DNA from: Pyropia yezoensis
Taxonomy: Eukaryota; Rhodophyta; Bangiophyceae; Bangiales; Bangiaceae
Direction of reading: 5' to 3'
Assembly (NCBI GenBank): GCA_009829735.1
Contig: CM020618.1
Span: forward strand, 35,812,894 to 35,876,893
DNA length: 64,000 bases
Shown here: in pieces, positions 21,944 to 30,348 of the stretch
Position numbering within the stretch: position 1 is the first letter of the stretch
How the letters are laid out: each line of letters begins with the position of its first letter
Translations under genes and position numbers: made by a program
The notes under the pieces: generated by a model
What the model was told of the DNA's origin: nothing
Database searches by the model: none
Seen by the model: only the letters and a program-made list of their open reading frames with translations

Positions 21944-22414
21944 TTACAACATAAGCGGTACCCAGGAGCAGGGGTATGATATATTCTCGAGTACTCCATA
22001 CGTCACGTCGACTTCATGGGTTCCCAACCTAGTTGAAAGGGTCACGGCACTAACAATGGGAAGTACCCCACCATTGATGTCAATCATATGGTCAGCTTTA
22101 GACCTCCAGCGTTGGAGCTTCATCTCCTTTCGTAATAGCGACTTGCGTATCAAGGAGGCTCCTGACCCGGTATCAAGTACGATACGGGCACAACAGGCAC
22201 GGCCGGGGGCTAGTTGCACCCGTCCAGCCACCTGGAGATTCTCACCCGTCAGCCCCGCGATGACCCGACGTGGGTTTACGTTCTTGGGGAGTCCTACCCG
22301 AGGTGGGCGGACTCCCTTAGGTCGGCGCAGTATCCGGCAGGGTTGGTTCGTCCTTTTGACCCACTTGGCCGAGGCTGCCGTTGTGAGCTTAGGACGGCTA
22401 GCTCCAACGGTCAT
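21944..22414 (-). CDS. Retrotransposon aspartic protease region
   Basis: A 156-codon frame starts at an ATG overlapping the gag stop. It contains the retropepsin active-site motif in IVLDTGSGASLIRKSLL (Asp-Thr-Gly), followed by beta-strand-like sequence ending GTHEVDVTYGVLENISYP. The frame then closes at 21944, while the adjacent phase carries the expected continuation into RT, so a frame change lies around 21965-21985. It would act on the Gag-Pol polyprotein. Confidence 0.85.
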   Translation of the reverse strand: MTVGASRPKLTTAASAKWVKRTNQPCRILRRPKGVRPPRVGLPKNVNPRRVIAGLTGENLQVAGRVQLAPGRACCARIVLDTGSGASLIRKSLLRKEMKLQRWRSKADHMIDINGGVLPIVSAVTLSTRLGTHEVDVTYGVLENISYPCSWVPLML

Positions 22415-24357
22415 TCGTTTCCCGCCGACTTGGCGTCTGAATCCGAGGGCGAAGGGGAAGACGACCAGTCCGAGGACGACGTGTCCGCCCCCTCCGCCGA
22501 GGGTGTGGCGACCGCCACTACCGGTCGAGGCCCACCCTCGCGGCGCGAACGTACTTCGTTCGTAGCCGACTTCTTACTCGCATTCTTGACAAGTTGTTGA
22601 ATGCGTTTGCTCAACATAGGGCAATCATATGCCCAGTGTCCATCGGAGTTGCAGTTCCAACACCGATTGTCAGTTCCCGGAGGGGTCTTCCCGACTGGAG
22701 AAGCCGAAGAGGCACCCTGGGAAGTTCCCACGGCAGCTGCTACCCTCTCCTTGCGGATTCGGCGTGCCTCTCGCAACTCTCTGGCCTGGTGCGCCTCCTC
22801 TCGTTCCTTGGACGACTCGGCCTGACGCTTCAAGCGTTGTTCCTCCCGCAACTTGCGGTAGGCCTCACCTCTGCGGTAGGCGAACCTAGCCAACTCGGCT
22901 AGTGTCGCCCGGGCAGTATTATGCTCCCGGGTCTCCATACGGACTGACCAATGGAGTCCCTCCACAAACCGACTCTTCACCACAGCTTGTGGATGAAGAA
23001 AGCCACAAAGATTGTTGAGCTTACGAACTTGCTCCGCAAAGGACAACTCGTCCCCAGTCTCTTCTTGATGGGCTTGCGTAAACTCCTCGACTTGAGAAGC
23101 CAACGCTGCTTCATCCACCATGGCTCTCAACAACCAGTTGAAGAGCACCAAATAGGACGTCACCTCACCAGCGCCTCCACTTGAGGAACTGGGCATGACG
23201 GACATAAGTTCTGTCCGGAGGTCGCCCTTCGTAAACTCCTGTAGCATATAGAAATCCATGCCTTCACTTATGGCATTGTCGTCACAGGCTTTTGTGAAAC
23301 GACGTACAAACTCAAAGACACGGAGGGGGGGAGTTCCATCCCACTCCTCTTTGTGCCCAAAAGAGTGGAGTGCATTCTTCTTGGCACGGCCCATGGCTCA
23401 GGCCTGAATAGGACCGTACGCCACCGACTTGTTGTGGAGGGCGTAGGTCTCACAGTCGAAGATCCTCTGGTAAACCGGGTTGACAACCTGGATCTTGGGT
23501 GGCACCTCACGTTGAGGGAAAAGCCGCTGAGGCACTGGGGTAAGTTGACCCGCAGTGCCTGTCGTCTGCTGCGGCGAGCATAGGGTAGCCGCCGGCTTTT
23601 CCGAGGGGAACTCCCCCGTGAAGGGCGTACGCCCCACCAAGAATGGTGTGGCTCCCTCGTTGGGAGTCATATGGGTCGCCCCCTGTTCGGGGCGACCCGA
23701 GACAGGCGTGAGGAGGGATTCCCCATGCGCCTGCCGGCTCGAAAGCCCCAATCCGGTCTGGACATTAAGGCCATCTGGCAAACTCGCCACAATCTGATTC
23801 AGAATAGTATTCGTCATCGTGACCACCAGGTCCGGCAAAGTCTGTCGGAACACATTGGTCGCCTCCCGACGGACAGTTTCCGCGAGGAGTGGATTGTCGA
23901 CTCCAGTTGAGTCTCGGTCCGCCTCCGGGAGTCCACCTGAGGGGTAACCACGATCCTCAGGGGTCTCAACCGGGGGCATGGGCGCGAGCCCATCGCTGAC
24001 CAACGGAGGTCCGCCGTCCTCCGAAAGCCTAGTTGGCGACGGCTCCAAGCCAAAGTTGGATCCAACCCGAGTGGAGCCCGCGGGGACAGTCCTCTCACCT
24101 TGCGACGTTCCCGTTGAGTATACCACGCGGTGGCCAGACTTCGGCCCATCCACATCAGAAGTGTCACCCGAGTGAACTCCCGACTGAGTCGGGGTGGCCT
24201 GTTGCCCGCCCGTACTTCCAGTCCTGCTGGCTTGAGGGATCTCTAGTCCCTCTGCGACCCCAGGTAAACTCACCTGTGTCTCACCAGTATTCAAAGGCAC
24301 TGAAGTACGTGCGTCACCCGTGTACTCCCCGGACGACGGGGGGTCCGAGCTAGCCAT
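22411..24357 (-). pseudogene. gag: gag of the retrotransposon, with an in-frame TGA
   Basis: From ATG at 24357 (MASSDPPSSGEY) the frame runs about 320 codons of Ser/Thr/Pro/Gly-rich sequence, meets TGA at 23398-23400 and continues in the same phase to 22411. The second half begins around MGRAKKNALHSFGHKEEWDG and contains the capsid-like helices (VFEFVRRFTKACDDN, FVEGLHWSVRMETREH), a charged coiled-coil stretch (about 22700-22850) and one zinc knuckle CWNCNSDGHWAYDC (CX2CX4HX4C). The in-frame TGA could be a mutation or a read-through site separating a leader from the capsid-nucleocapsid part. The gag stop overlaps the next ATG (ATGA at 22414-22411), suggesting coupled reinitiation for protease. 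Confidence 0.85.
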
Positions 24358-24404
24358 GTTGGCTGAAGATCCGTATAACACGGTCCAAGTCCACCGTTCC
24401 TCTG

Positions 24405-24530
24405 AGCTAACTATCCCAAACTTAGGGAATATGGACCCAAATGCAGGGGGAGGAACGGGTCAGGCTAGTGGCCTGCCGCCCCTTGCGTGGCACGTGTTGA
24501 TCCCCTACCTGGGGGTCAATACTGCCACAC
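24405..24530 (-). repeat. 5' LTR of the retrotransposon (126 bp)
   Basis: Identical over 126 bp to 15921-16046. On the minus strand it begins (G)TGTGGCAGTATTGACC, a normal TG start, and ends GGGATAGTTAGCT, so the expected CA end is absent or altered. The gag start codon lies only about 48 bases inside it. The plus-strand frame that begins inside this LTR and reads into the zinc-knuckle segment uses a GTG, not an ATG, so that start should not be trusted. Confidence 0.88.
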
Positions 24531-25356
24531 CGCACACGGCGACGCTGCCGTGAGCCACACGACCAGCGCTGGGAAGCGCAAGTGCTCCCGGTGCGGCTTG
24601 GCGGGTCACTACGTACGCACCTGTGACGCACAGCAGCACGTGGTCGCGGCACACGCCGCGGCAGTCAAAGCCAGCGTACTGATGGCGACGGTAGACCGTG
24701 CGGCGCGCAAGCTGGGCCGCAAGGCCCCGACTTGCGGCAAGTGTCACCAGACTGGGCACACGGCGCGCACTTGCCCGGCGGTCCTCGTCGGGGGCGTCCG
24801 GGGTCTCAGAGTCGACGCTGGCGACCCGTACGCCATGGGCGAGCACAAAGTGCACACCTCGGTCCTACTCCCACTGGCTCGCGTTGGGGCGACCCGCCCT
24901 CTGGCGGCGGCTCCACCCGGGGGGGCGGCGGCAGAGCGCGCCACCAGCGTCAACAACAATGGTGGTCGGGGTGGGCCGCCGACGCGGCCGCGAAAGACGG
25001 TCGGGGACCCGGCGGTGGCCCAGGCGCTGGGCCACGCGCTCGAGTCACTGGCCGTAACGGCCAACCGCCACAGGTACCTCATGACGCTGGGCATTGAGCG
25101 TGCTCTCCGGTCAGTCTACCAGGCGAGTGCCTCCATGCAGGGGTTTGTCGACGCCCTACCCCTGGTGCTGGCAAGCGGCAGCCACCCGCCCCGGTTCAGA
25201 GGGGCCGCGGCGTCAGCCTTGTGTCGCGGCGCAGCGGTGGCAGAGAGGCCCGACGGCGAGCTCTCTGGTTGCTGCCAGGCTCTCCCGGAAAAGCACCCCC
25301 AGGAGTCGGCCTTTGTCGGCGACGGGCTGGGAGGCAAGGCGTTTGCAACAACCTAG
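24531..25356 (+). CDS. Two CCHC zinc knuckles, N-terminal part of the Fanzor-like gene
   Basis: Immediately right of the retrotransposon an open plus-strand frame encodes two zinc knuckles of exact CX2CX4HX4C spacing: CSRCGLAGHYVRTC and CGKCHQTGHTARTC, separated by an Ala-rich helix. It then has a Pro/Gly-rich linker and a helical stretch (VTANRHRYLMTLGIERAL, SVYQASASMQGFVDALPLVL). The frame stops at 25354-25356, and the same phase resumes after a likely 3' splice site (CTGACCTGCAG ending at 25403). This suggests an intron of roughly 65-90 bases and continuity with the nuclease. The true start is not visible because the retrotransposon end abuts the frame. Zinc knuckles bind single-stranded nucleic acid. 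They might instead come from another element's gag. Confidence 0.6.
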
Positions 25357-25403
25357 GACCGCTTCATGTCTACCGTTCAATAAGAGGCGCCGCTGACCTG
25401 CAG

Positions 25404-28166
25404 CAAGGATCTGTCAGGCCCGGGCGATGCCCTTGCGTTCAAGACGGCGGCCACGACCATCTGGATGCACGTGGCATGGAGGGCAAAGCCAGCAGTGATG
25501 TGCCTTGCCAAGGTGATGGACGATGACGCCCTGCCAGCGGTCAAGCTGCTACCGCATCCACCCTTGACCGCGCAGGCGCAAGCGCAGGCGTCCACCCCTG
25601 CAGGCCGCGCTCAAGACCGTAAGCGTCGCGCCCTCCGCGGCAAGCTCACGCGGTTCATCTCCGACACGATGATGGGGGGTGCCGACGAGGTGAAGGACGG
25701 CTCGTGGCCGGCGGGTGCGCCACCTTTCGTACAGCAGCGGATGGCCTCAGACCTCAAGGCCGTCTTTCCGCGGGTGCTGCCCATAAAGTTCGGCGCAAAG
25801 CTGGCCATCACGCTCCCCGGGACGCGCCGCCAGGGGTGCTGGCTGCTTTTCCTCCCCCACGGCATTCAGGTACAGCGGCTGCTCTTGTCGCGGAAGCGCG
25901 CGTCGTATGCGGTCTTTCCGCGCCTGGCACCCGACCTGTGCCGCTGCAAGCACGTCACCCCGACACTGCTGCGGCGGGCGATGGAACGGGCTCAACTCGT
26001 CTCACACCCTGGGCTCGGCGAGGTGCACACCCTGCTGGCGGTAAGTCGCGGCACGAATGGGAGCGCCGGTGTCGCCAAGCTGGCCGCCATGGCCGGGGTT
26101 CGTACAAGGCGGTCCCGCTTTTGCCCGTACGTCGTTACTAACGGGACGGGTGTCGTCTTTACGCTGGAGCGGCCCGCCGACGCGGCCGAGGTGGCGGCCA
26201 CGCAAGCGCACCAGGCCCGACGACTGCGGGGCGGCAACGGGACCAAGTCGGGCGGCGGGGTGACGAGCCTGGAACTCCAGGCGACCGTCATGGGGCTGCC
26301 CCTTGAAGGGTCGGTCACGAAGTGTGTGGTGGGTGTGGACCCGGGGGTCAATGACATCTACACGGCCAGCTCCCTCGGCCTGGATCCCGACCTTGTCGTC
26401 GTCCCGTCGCCACACGTGTTTGCGTACCGGGCGGAGCGGGCATGGAAGGTCGCAGCCCACTCCCTGGTGCGGGCGGCGCGCACGCTGAGCCGGCTGGCCG
26501 CCGCTGTCGACTCACCATCAACATCAGAAGCAATGCATCTTTGGCAAAGGGGGCGGGTCAAGGCGTCGAGAGTGCGAGTGGTAATGCTGCCGGTGGTGGT
26601 ACAGTGGCAGCGGCGGGCAAGGTCTCCCGGTGCCGGCGGCGCCGGCGGTCGCAGCGCAAGCACCGGGGACCCGTGGCAACGGCCAGGCGGCTGGCACGTG
26701 CCGAGCTTCGCAAGGAAGTGTTGGAGGAGCTCGCCCAGACAGGTGCATCTGCGCAGCTCATTGACACGCTGTGTGCAGAGGCGATTCGGGCAGCGGGGGC
26801 CTACGGGACTGCCGGGGCGCACGGCGAGGGCGCCCGTCGACGACGGTGGCAGAGACGGCGACGACACCCGCCATCACGCCCCCCCACTTGTCCGCCTCGT
26901 GGGGCAACAATGTCTGTGTGCAGTGCTGCGCATGCCGAGCAGTCGGACGGCAAGATTATGGCAAGGGCGCAGGCCTCGTGGCGGGCGGTGTGGGAGGCCA
27001 GCCGGCCAGCCGGCTCCGAGGCCACCCCAGAGGACGTCTTTGAGGGTACGTCCCTCAGGCAGCCGACGTTGCTGGACTGGGCGGCAGCCGCCTTGACCTG
27101 GGCTGCCACTCGCAGCACTGCCGACTATGCTGGCGCCTATGGCAAAGACGCGTTGCGGCCGCTACGCAAGGCCCGCGTCCACCGCTATGTGCAGCGTGGA
27201 TGGTTCGCAGCCAAGGTCGCACGGGATCTGAGTGGCGGGTATGGTCGCCGCATCGTGGACGGCAAGGCCGTCTTGGTGGTGTGGGGGGCAGCAGCGACGA
27301 GGGGTGGGGCGACCGCCTTGAGGCGCCGCGTGGCGGGGGGGTGCTTCCTCACCACCCAAGACGAGTACAACTCGTAGCAGACCTGTGCCGACTGTCACTG
27401 TCGGCTGGTGCTCGTCTACCCCACCGACCCCTCCCCGAATGACAGGCGGCAGGTCATCAGCGTGGCGCAGTGCGCGGCGCAGGCGCTTAGTGACGCAGAC
27501 GGCAGCAAGCGCAAGGTGGTGGTGCGCCGGCGACGGGCGGCCAAGGGGCGTCGCCGATGCGAAGGCCGCGGGGGGTGCTCCCCACGGGACCTGAAGCGGC
27601 GAGGAAGGGCAGAGGAGCGCGATGCCGGCGAGGCACAGGAGCGGTTGGCCGAGATTCTGGTCAGTGGCAAGCGCTCTGGCGGCTATGACGTGCTGGCATG
27701 CTGGTCCGTGAAGAAGTGTGTCAACCATGACTGTGGTCGGCTGTACCTCAACCGGGACAAGAACGCGGCGCGCAGCATCGCGCAGGTGGCGGTCAGTTCA
27801 TTGCTGGGGCGGTCTAGGTTTCCCTTTTTCCGCAACTGTCACCCTCGTCGGCCTCTTGCGGCTACTGCCCAGTTGTCCCGAGACACGGCATCGGAGTGGC
27901 ACCCGCCGTGGCTTGTGTCGGAAAGTGCCGGCGGTGGCGGTGGAGGCGGTGGCGGTGGAGGCGGTGAAGGCGGTGGCGGTGGCGGTGGCGGTGGAGGAGG
28001 TGGAGGCGGTGGAGGCGGTGGAGGCGGTGGCGGTACTACCAACCCTGTCCGGGCGACGACCAAACTCGTCTCGGTGGGGGCTCTGGACGGGGCCACTGCC
28101 TATTCCCGCACAGCGATGAGCCCTGCCGGCGACGGCGGGGGCAATTGTCGCACGGCTCATCAGTGA
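25404..28166 (+). pseudogene. Fanzor/TnpB-family RNA-guided nuclease, interrupted copy
   Basis: Family: OrfB/TnpB-like nucleases, eukaryotic Fanzor branch. The first block (phase 1, to about 26520) has a long N-terminal region and then RuvC-I: CVVGVDPGVNDIYTASS, catalytic Asp codon 26338-26340. A phase change around 26500-26600 (frameshift or intron) leads to a block with PLRKARVHRYVQRGWFAAKV, KAVLVVWGAAATRG and CFLTTQDEYNS. A TAG at 27375-27377 then falls inside the usual E-Y-x-S-x-T-C signature, and the frame continues with QTCADCHC, KKCVNHDCG (zinc ribbon) and RuvC-III LYLNRDKNAARSIAQV (Asp codon 27756-27758). The C-terminal tail holds a Gly run encoded by a GGTGGAGGC-type repeat (27929-28032). 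In the family these proteins cut DNA under guidance of an RNA made from the 3' end of their own locus. The breaks suggest a decayed copy unless spliced or recoded. Confidence 0.82.
27929..28032 (+). repeat. GGC/GGT-GGA microsatellite in the Fanzor-like tail
   Basis: A short-period repeat (GGCGGTGGAGGC type units of 6 and 9 bases) encodes an almost pure Gly run in the nuclease C-terminus. It sits after RuvC-III, outside the catalytic core. Confidence 0.85.
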
Positions 28167-28236
28167 TAGTGTAGGACCCTCTTCGAGGGCTTCGCTATAT
28201 GCCCCTCTCGGGAGGGGGGCTTCCATTGATTTAACT
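28167..28236 (+). ncRNA. Candidate guide-RNA scaffold hairpins downstream of the Fanzor-like gene
   Basis: Right after the stop codon come two tight hairpins: CCCTC-TTC-GAGGG at 28177-28189 and CCCCTC-TCGG-GAGGGG at 28202-28217. A possible long-range pair GGGC/GCCC links them (28187-28190 with 28201-28204). The sequence then becomes AT-rich, which could mark the edge of the element. In TnpB/Fanzor loci the guide RNA is made from the 3' end of the gene and beyond. This is a positional inference, and the hairpins could instead form a terminator or 3' UTR. Confidence 0.35.
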
Positions 28237-28659
28237 ATGCTTAATGATATCGATTATGTTGATGCTATTCGAACTCGAGAGAGCCTTCATTTCAGTCACG
28301 GGGCGGCGTCTCGATCGAGCAACCCCCGTCCTGTCTGGTCCCGGTGTCGGCAAACGAAGGGGCGGGTCCGGAGTCCCTTGAACCCCCTGCAGGGGCCGTC
28401 TGCTGGCCTCACTTCAACCCCCGCTAACGACGGCGGCCGTAAAGGCTGTTTCTTTAAACCACCCCCACCCAACGACTCTCGGCGTCAGCCCACTGCCACT
28501 CGCGGTGGACGTTCCGCTCCTCACCTCGCCCCCGCCACCCGTCCCCCTCGCCCCCCCCCTCGGAACCTCCCCCGCTCCCCCATCCCCCCCATTCATGTCG
28601 GACGCTCTTTCCTCCTGGATGCTTTCCCCCGCCGCCCCTCTCGCCGTACGCGCTCGTCC

Positions 28660-30348
28660 ATGTCGCGCAGCCGCGGCACCCCTCCGATGGTCCTCCCGCC
28701 GCTGTCCCCCGTGTCGAGCGTCGACGCGGCCGCCGCGGGCGGTGTCATGGCCTCCGCCGCGGCGGTGGCTGCGGTACCCAGCCCCGTCTCGGGAGCGCCA
28801 ACGTCGGGGGAGGGTGGTGGTGTTGGTAATGGCCCCGCTGCTGCCGCCGCCGCCGCCGCCGCCGCTGCCGCTGTCGCTGTCGAAGTCACCCCCAATGGGC
28901 GCCCCCATGGCCCGTCTTCTTCCTGTGGTGGCCTTAGAAGGAAGGGGGGCGCCTCGGATGCCGCCGCCACGCCGCCACCTCCGACCACCTATACCCCGTG
29001 CAACATCCTGGTCACGGGCGGGGCCGGCTTTATCGGCTCCCACGTTGTGGTCTACCTGACCACCCACTACCCCGAGTACAAGGTGGTTGTCCTCGACCGC
29101 CTCGACGCGTGTGCGGCGGTGGCCAACCTGGAGGGCGTGCCCAGAGGCGCGCGCTTCCGCCTTGTCGTGGGTGACGTGCGGGACGCGGGGCTGGTGGCCA
29201 CTCTCTTCGCCGCCGAGGCCATTGACACGGTCCTCCACTTTGCCGCGTCGACGCACGTGGACGCGTCGTTTGCGTGTCCGCTCGCCTACACGGACAATAA
29301 TGTGGTGGGCACGGCGGTGCTGCTCGAGGCGGCACGGCGGCACCCGCTGCTGCGCCGCTTCCTCCACGTCTCGACGGACGAGGTGTATGGCAGTGGCGCT
29401 GCGATGGCGGGGGCGGGGGCGGCGGCGGGGGCGAGGGCGGGCGCGGGGGCGGAGCCGAAGCCGGGGAGAGGGGACGGGGGCGTTCGCGCGCCCGCGCCGG
29501 CGGGTGCGTCGACGCCCTCAACTGAGGCGTCGTCCATGGCGCCTACCAACCCTTACGCGGCATCCAAGGCGGGCGCGGAGCTCTTAGCTTCCTCCTACGC
29601 TACCGCGTTTGGGCTGCCGCTTGTCATCACGCGTGCCAACAACGCGTACGGGCCGGGCCAGTTCCCTGAAAAGTTTATCCCCAAGACGCTCGTCCGCCTC
29701 CTGTCTGGTCGCCGTGCATTTCTCCACGGTGACGGCACCCACCGGCGGTCCTACATGTACGTCACGGACATGGCCTCCGCCTTTGCTGTCATCCTCCACC
29801 GGGGTGTCACCGGGGAAGTGTACAATGTGGGGAGCACCGTGGAGAAGAGCAACGGCCAGGTCATCGCAGACCTCCTGGACGTCCTCGGACTGGTCCAACC
29901 GCCCACGGGAGGGCGGCCAGCCGCCACGGGGTGCGACGGCAGGGAGAAGCTCCGCGTTGACGACCATGCCAGTCGTTGCGGCGGCGGCAACGTTGAAGAC
30001 GGCAGCGGCGGCCTGTCGCCGGGGTCCCCCCCCCCCGGGGTGAACGAGCCGGTGCCCCCTTGGCTGCGCGACCCCGCGACCGCCGCCGCCTTTGACGCGC
30101 ACGTGACGCACGTGCGGGACCGGCACTACAATGACCTGACGTACGCAGTGGAGGCGTCCAAGCTGTGCGCCCTCGGCTGGGCACCCGCCGTGCGCTGGGC
30201 TGACGGCCTTGCCGCGACGGCGGCGTGGTACGCGTCGGCCGACCACCTGGCCCGCTGGCCGGGGCTCGAGGGCGGCCTCGTCGCCCACTTTGTGGCCCCG
30301 CGGGGGGGGGAGGGGGGGGGGCGCCACCGCCGACGCCGGTCGTTTTGA
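28660..30348 (+). CDS. UDP-glucose 4,6-dehydratase-like NAD-dependent epimerase/dehydratase
   Basis: An extended short-chain dehydrogenase. From ATG at 28660 (MSRSRGTPP; upstream in-frame sequence back to 28237 looks non-coding) it has about 110 residues of Ala/Pro-rich leader. It then shows the NAD-binding TGGAGFIGSH (about residues 118-127), VLHFAASTHVD, TDNNVVGTAVLLEAARR, the catalytic HVSTDEVYG (about 238, with the Asp-Glu pair of sugar-nucleotide 4,6-dehydratases) and YAASK (Tyr near 299). NNAYGPGQFPEKFIPK and the DGTHRRSYMYV motif follow. These are closest to RmlB and the N-terminal half of plant RHM enzymes, which make UDP-4-keto-6-deoxyglucose for rhamnose. A low-complexity insert of about 50 residues lies between STDEVYG and YAASK, and another near the C-terminus. 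Probably cytosolic, or organellar if the leader is a transit peptide. Confidence 0.88.
   Translation: MSRSRGTPPMVLPPLSPVSSVDAAAAGGVMASAAAVAAVPSPVSGAPTSGEGGGVGNGPAAAAAAAAAAAAVAVEVTPNGRPHGPSSSCGGLRRKGGASDAAATPPPPTTYTPCNILVTGGAGFIGSHVVVYLTTHYPEYKVVVLDRLDACAAVANLEGVPRGARFRLVVGDVRDAGLVATLFAAEAIDTVLHFAASTHVDASFACPLAYTDNNVVGTAVLLEAARRHPLLRRFLHVSTDEVYGSGAAMAGAGAAAGARAGAGAEPKPGRGDGGVRAPAPAGASTPSTEASSMAPTNPYAASKAGAELLASSYATAFGLPLVITRANNAYGPGQFPEKFIPKTLVRLLSGRRAFLHGDGTHRRSYMYVTDMASAFAVILHRGVTGEVYNVGSTVEKSNGQVIADLLDVLGLVQPPTGGRPAATGCDGREKLRVDDHASRCGGGNVEDGSGGLSPGSPPPGVNEPVPPWLRDPATAAAFDAHVTHVRDRHYNDLTYAVEASKLCALGWAPAVRWADGLAATAAWYASADHLARWPGLEGGLVAHFVAPRGGEGGGRHRRRRSF

Larger units (their letters stand above)
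15921..24530 (-). mobile_element. Ty3/gypsy chromovirus-type LTR retrotransposon
   Basis: An 8.6-kb element lies between two identical 126-bp direct repeats. Read on the minus strand the order is LTR, gag, protease, RT, RNase H, integrase, chromodomain, LTR: the Ty3/gypsy order, with a chromodomain as in chromoviruses. A purine tract (GAGGAGAGGCGA) precedes the downstream LTR. The coding region is broken by an in-frame TGA in gag, a frame change after protease, a TAG in RT, a TGA before integrase and a one-base shift before the chromodomain. No target-site duplication is visible: the outer flanks end ...TACTACT on the left and begin CGCACACGG on the right, so ends may have been altered by recombination. 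A long ORF runs antisense between the integrase end and the 3' LTR. Confidence 0.93.

Noticed and set aside
24487-24530. Start of the zinc-knuckle ORF inside the LTR
   Set aside because: The apparent start is a GTG inside the retrotransposon terminal repeat. The real 5' end is unknown.
15921-24530. A target-site duplication for the retrotransposon
   Set aside because: The 4-6 bases outside the two LTRs do not match in any reasonable alignment, so I do not claim one.
28237-28659. N-terminal extension of the dehydratase from 28237
   Set aside because: The sequence is Pro/Arg-rich, lies next to the Fanzor-like 3' end and has no start context. The ATG at 28660 is more plausible.
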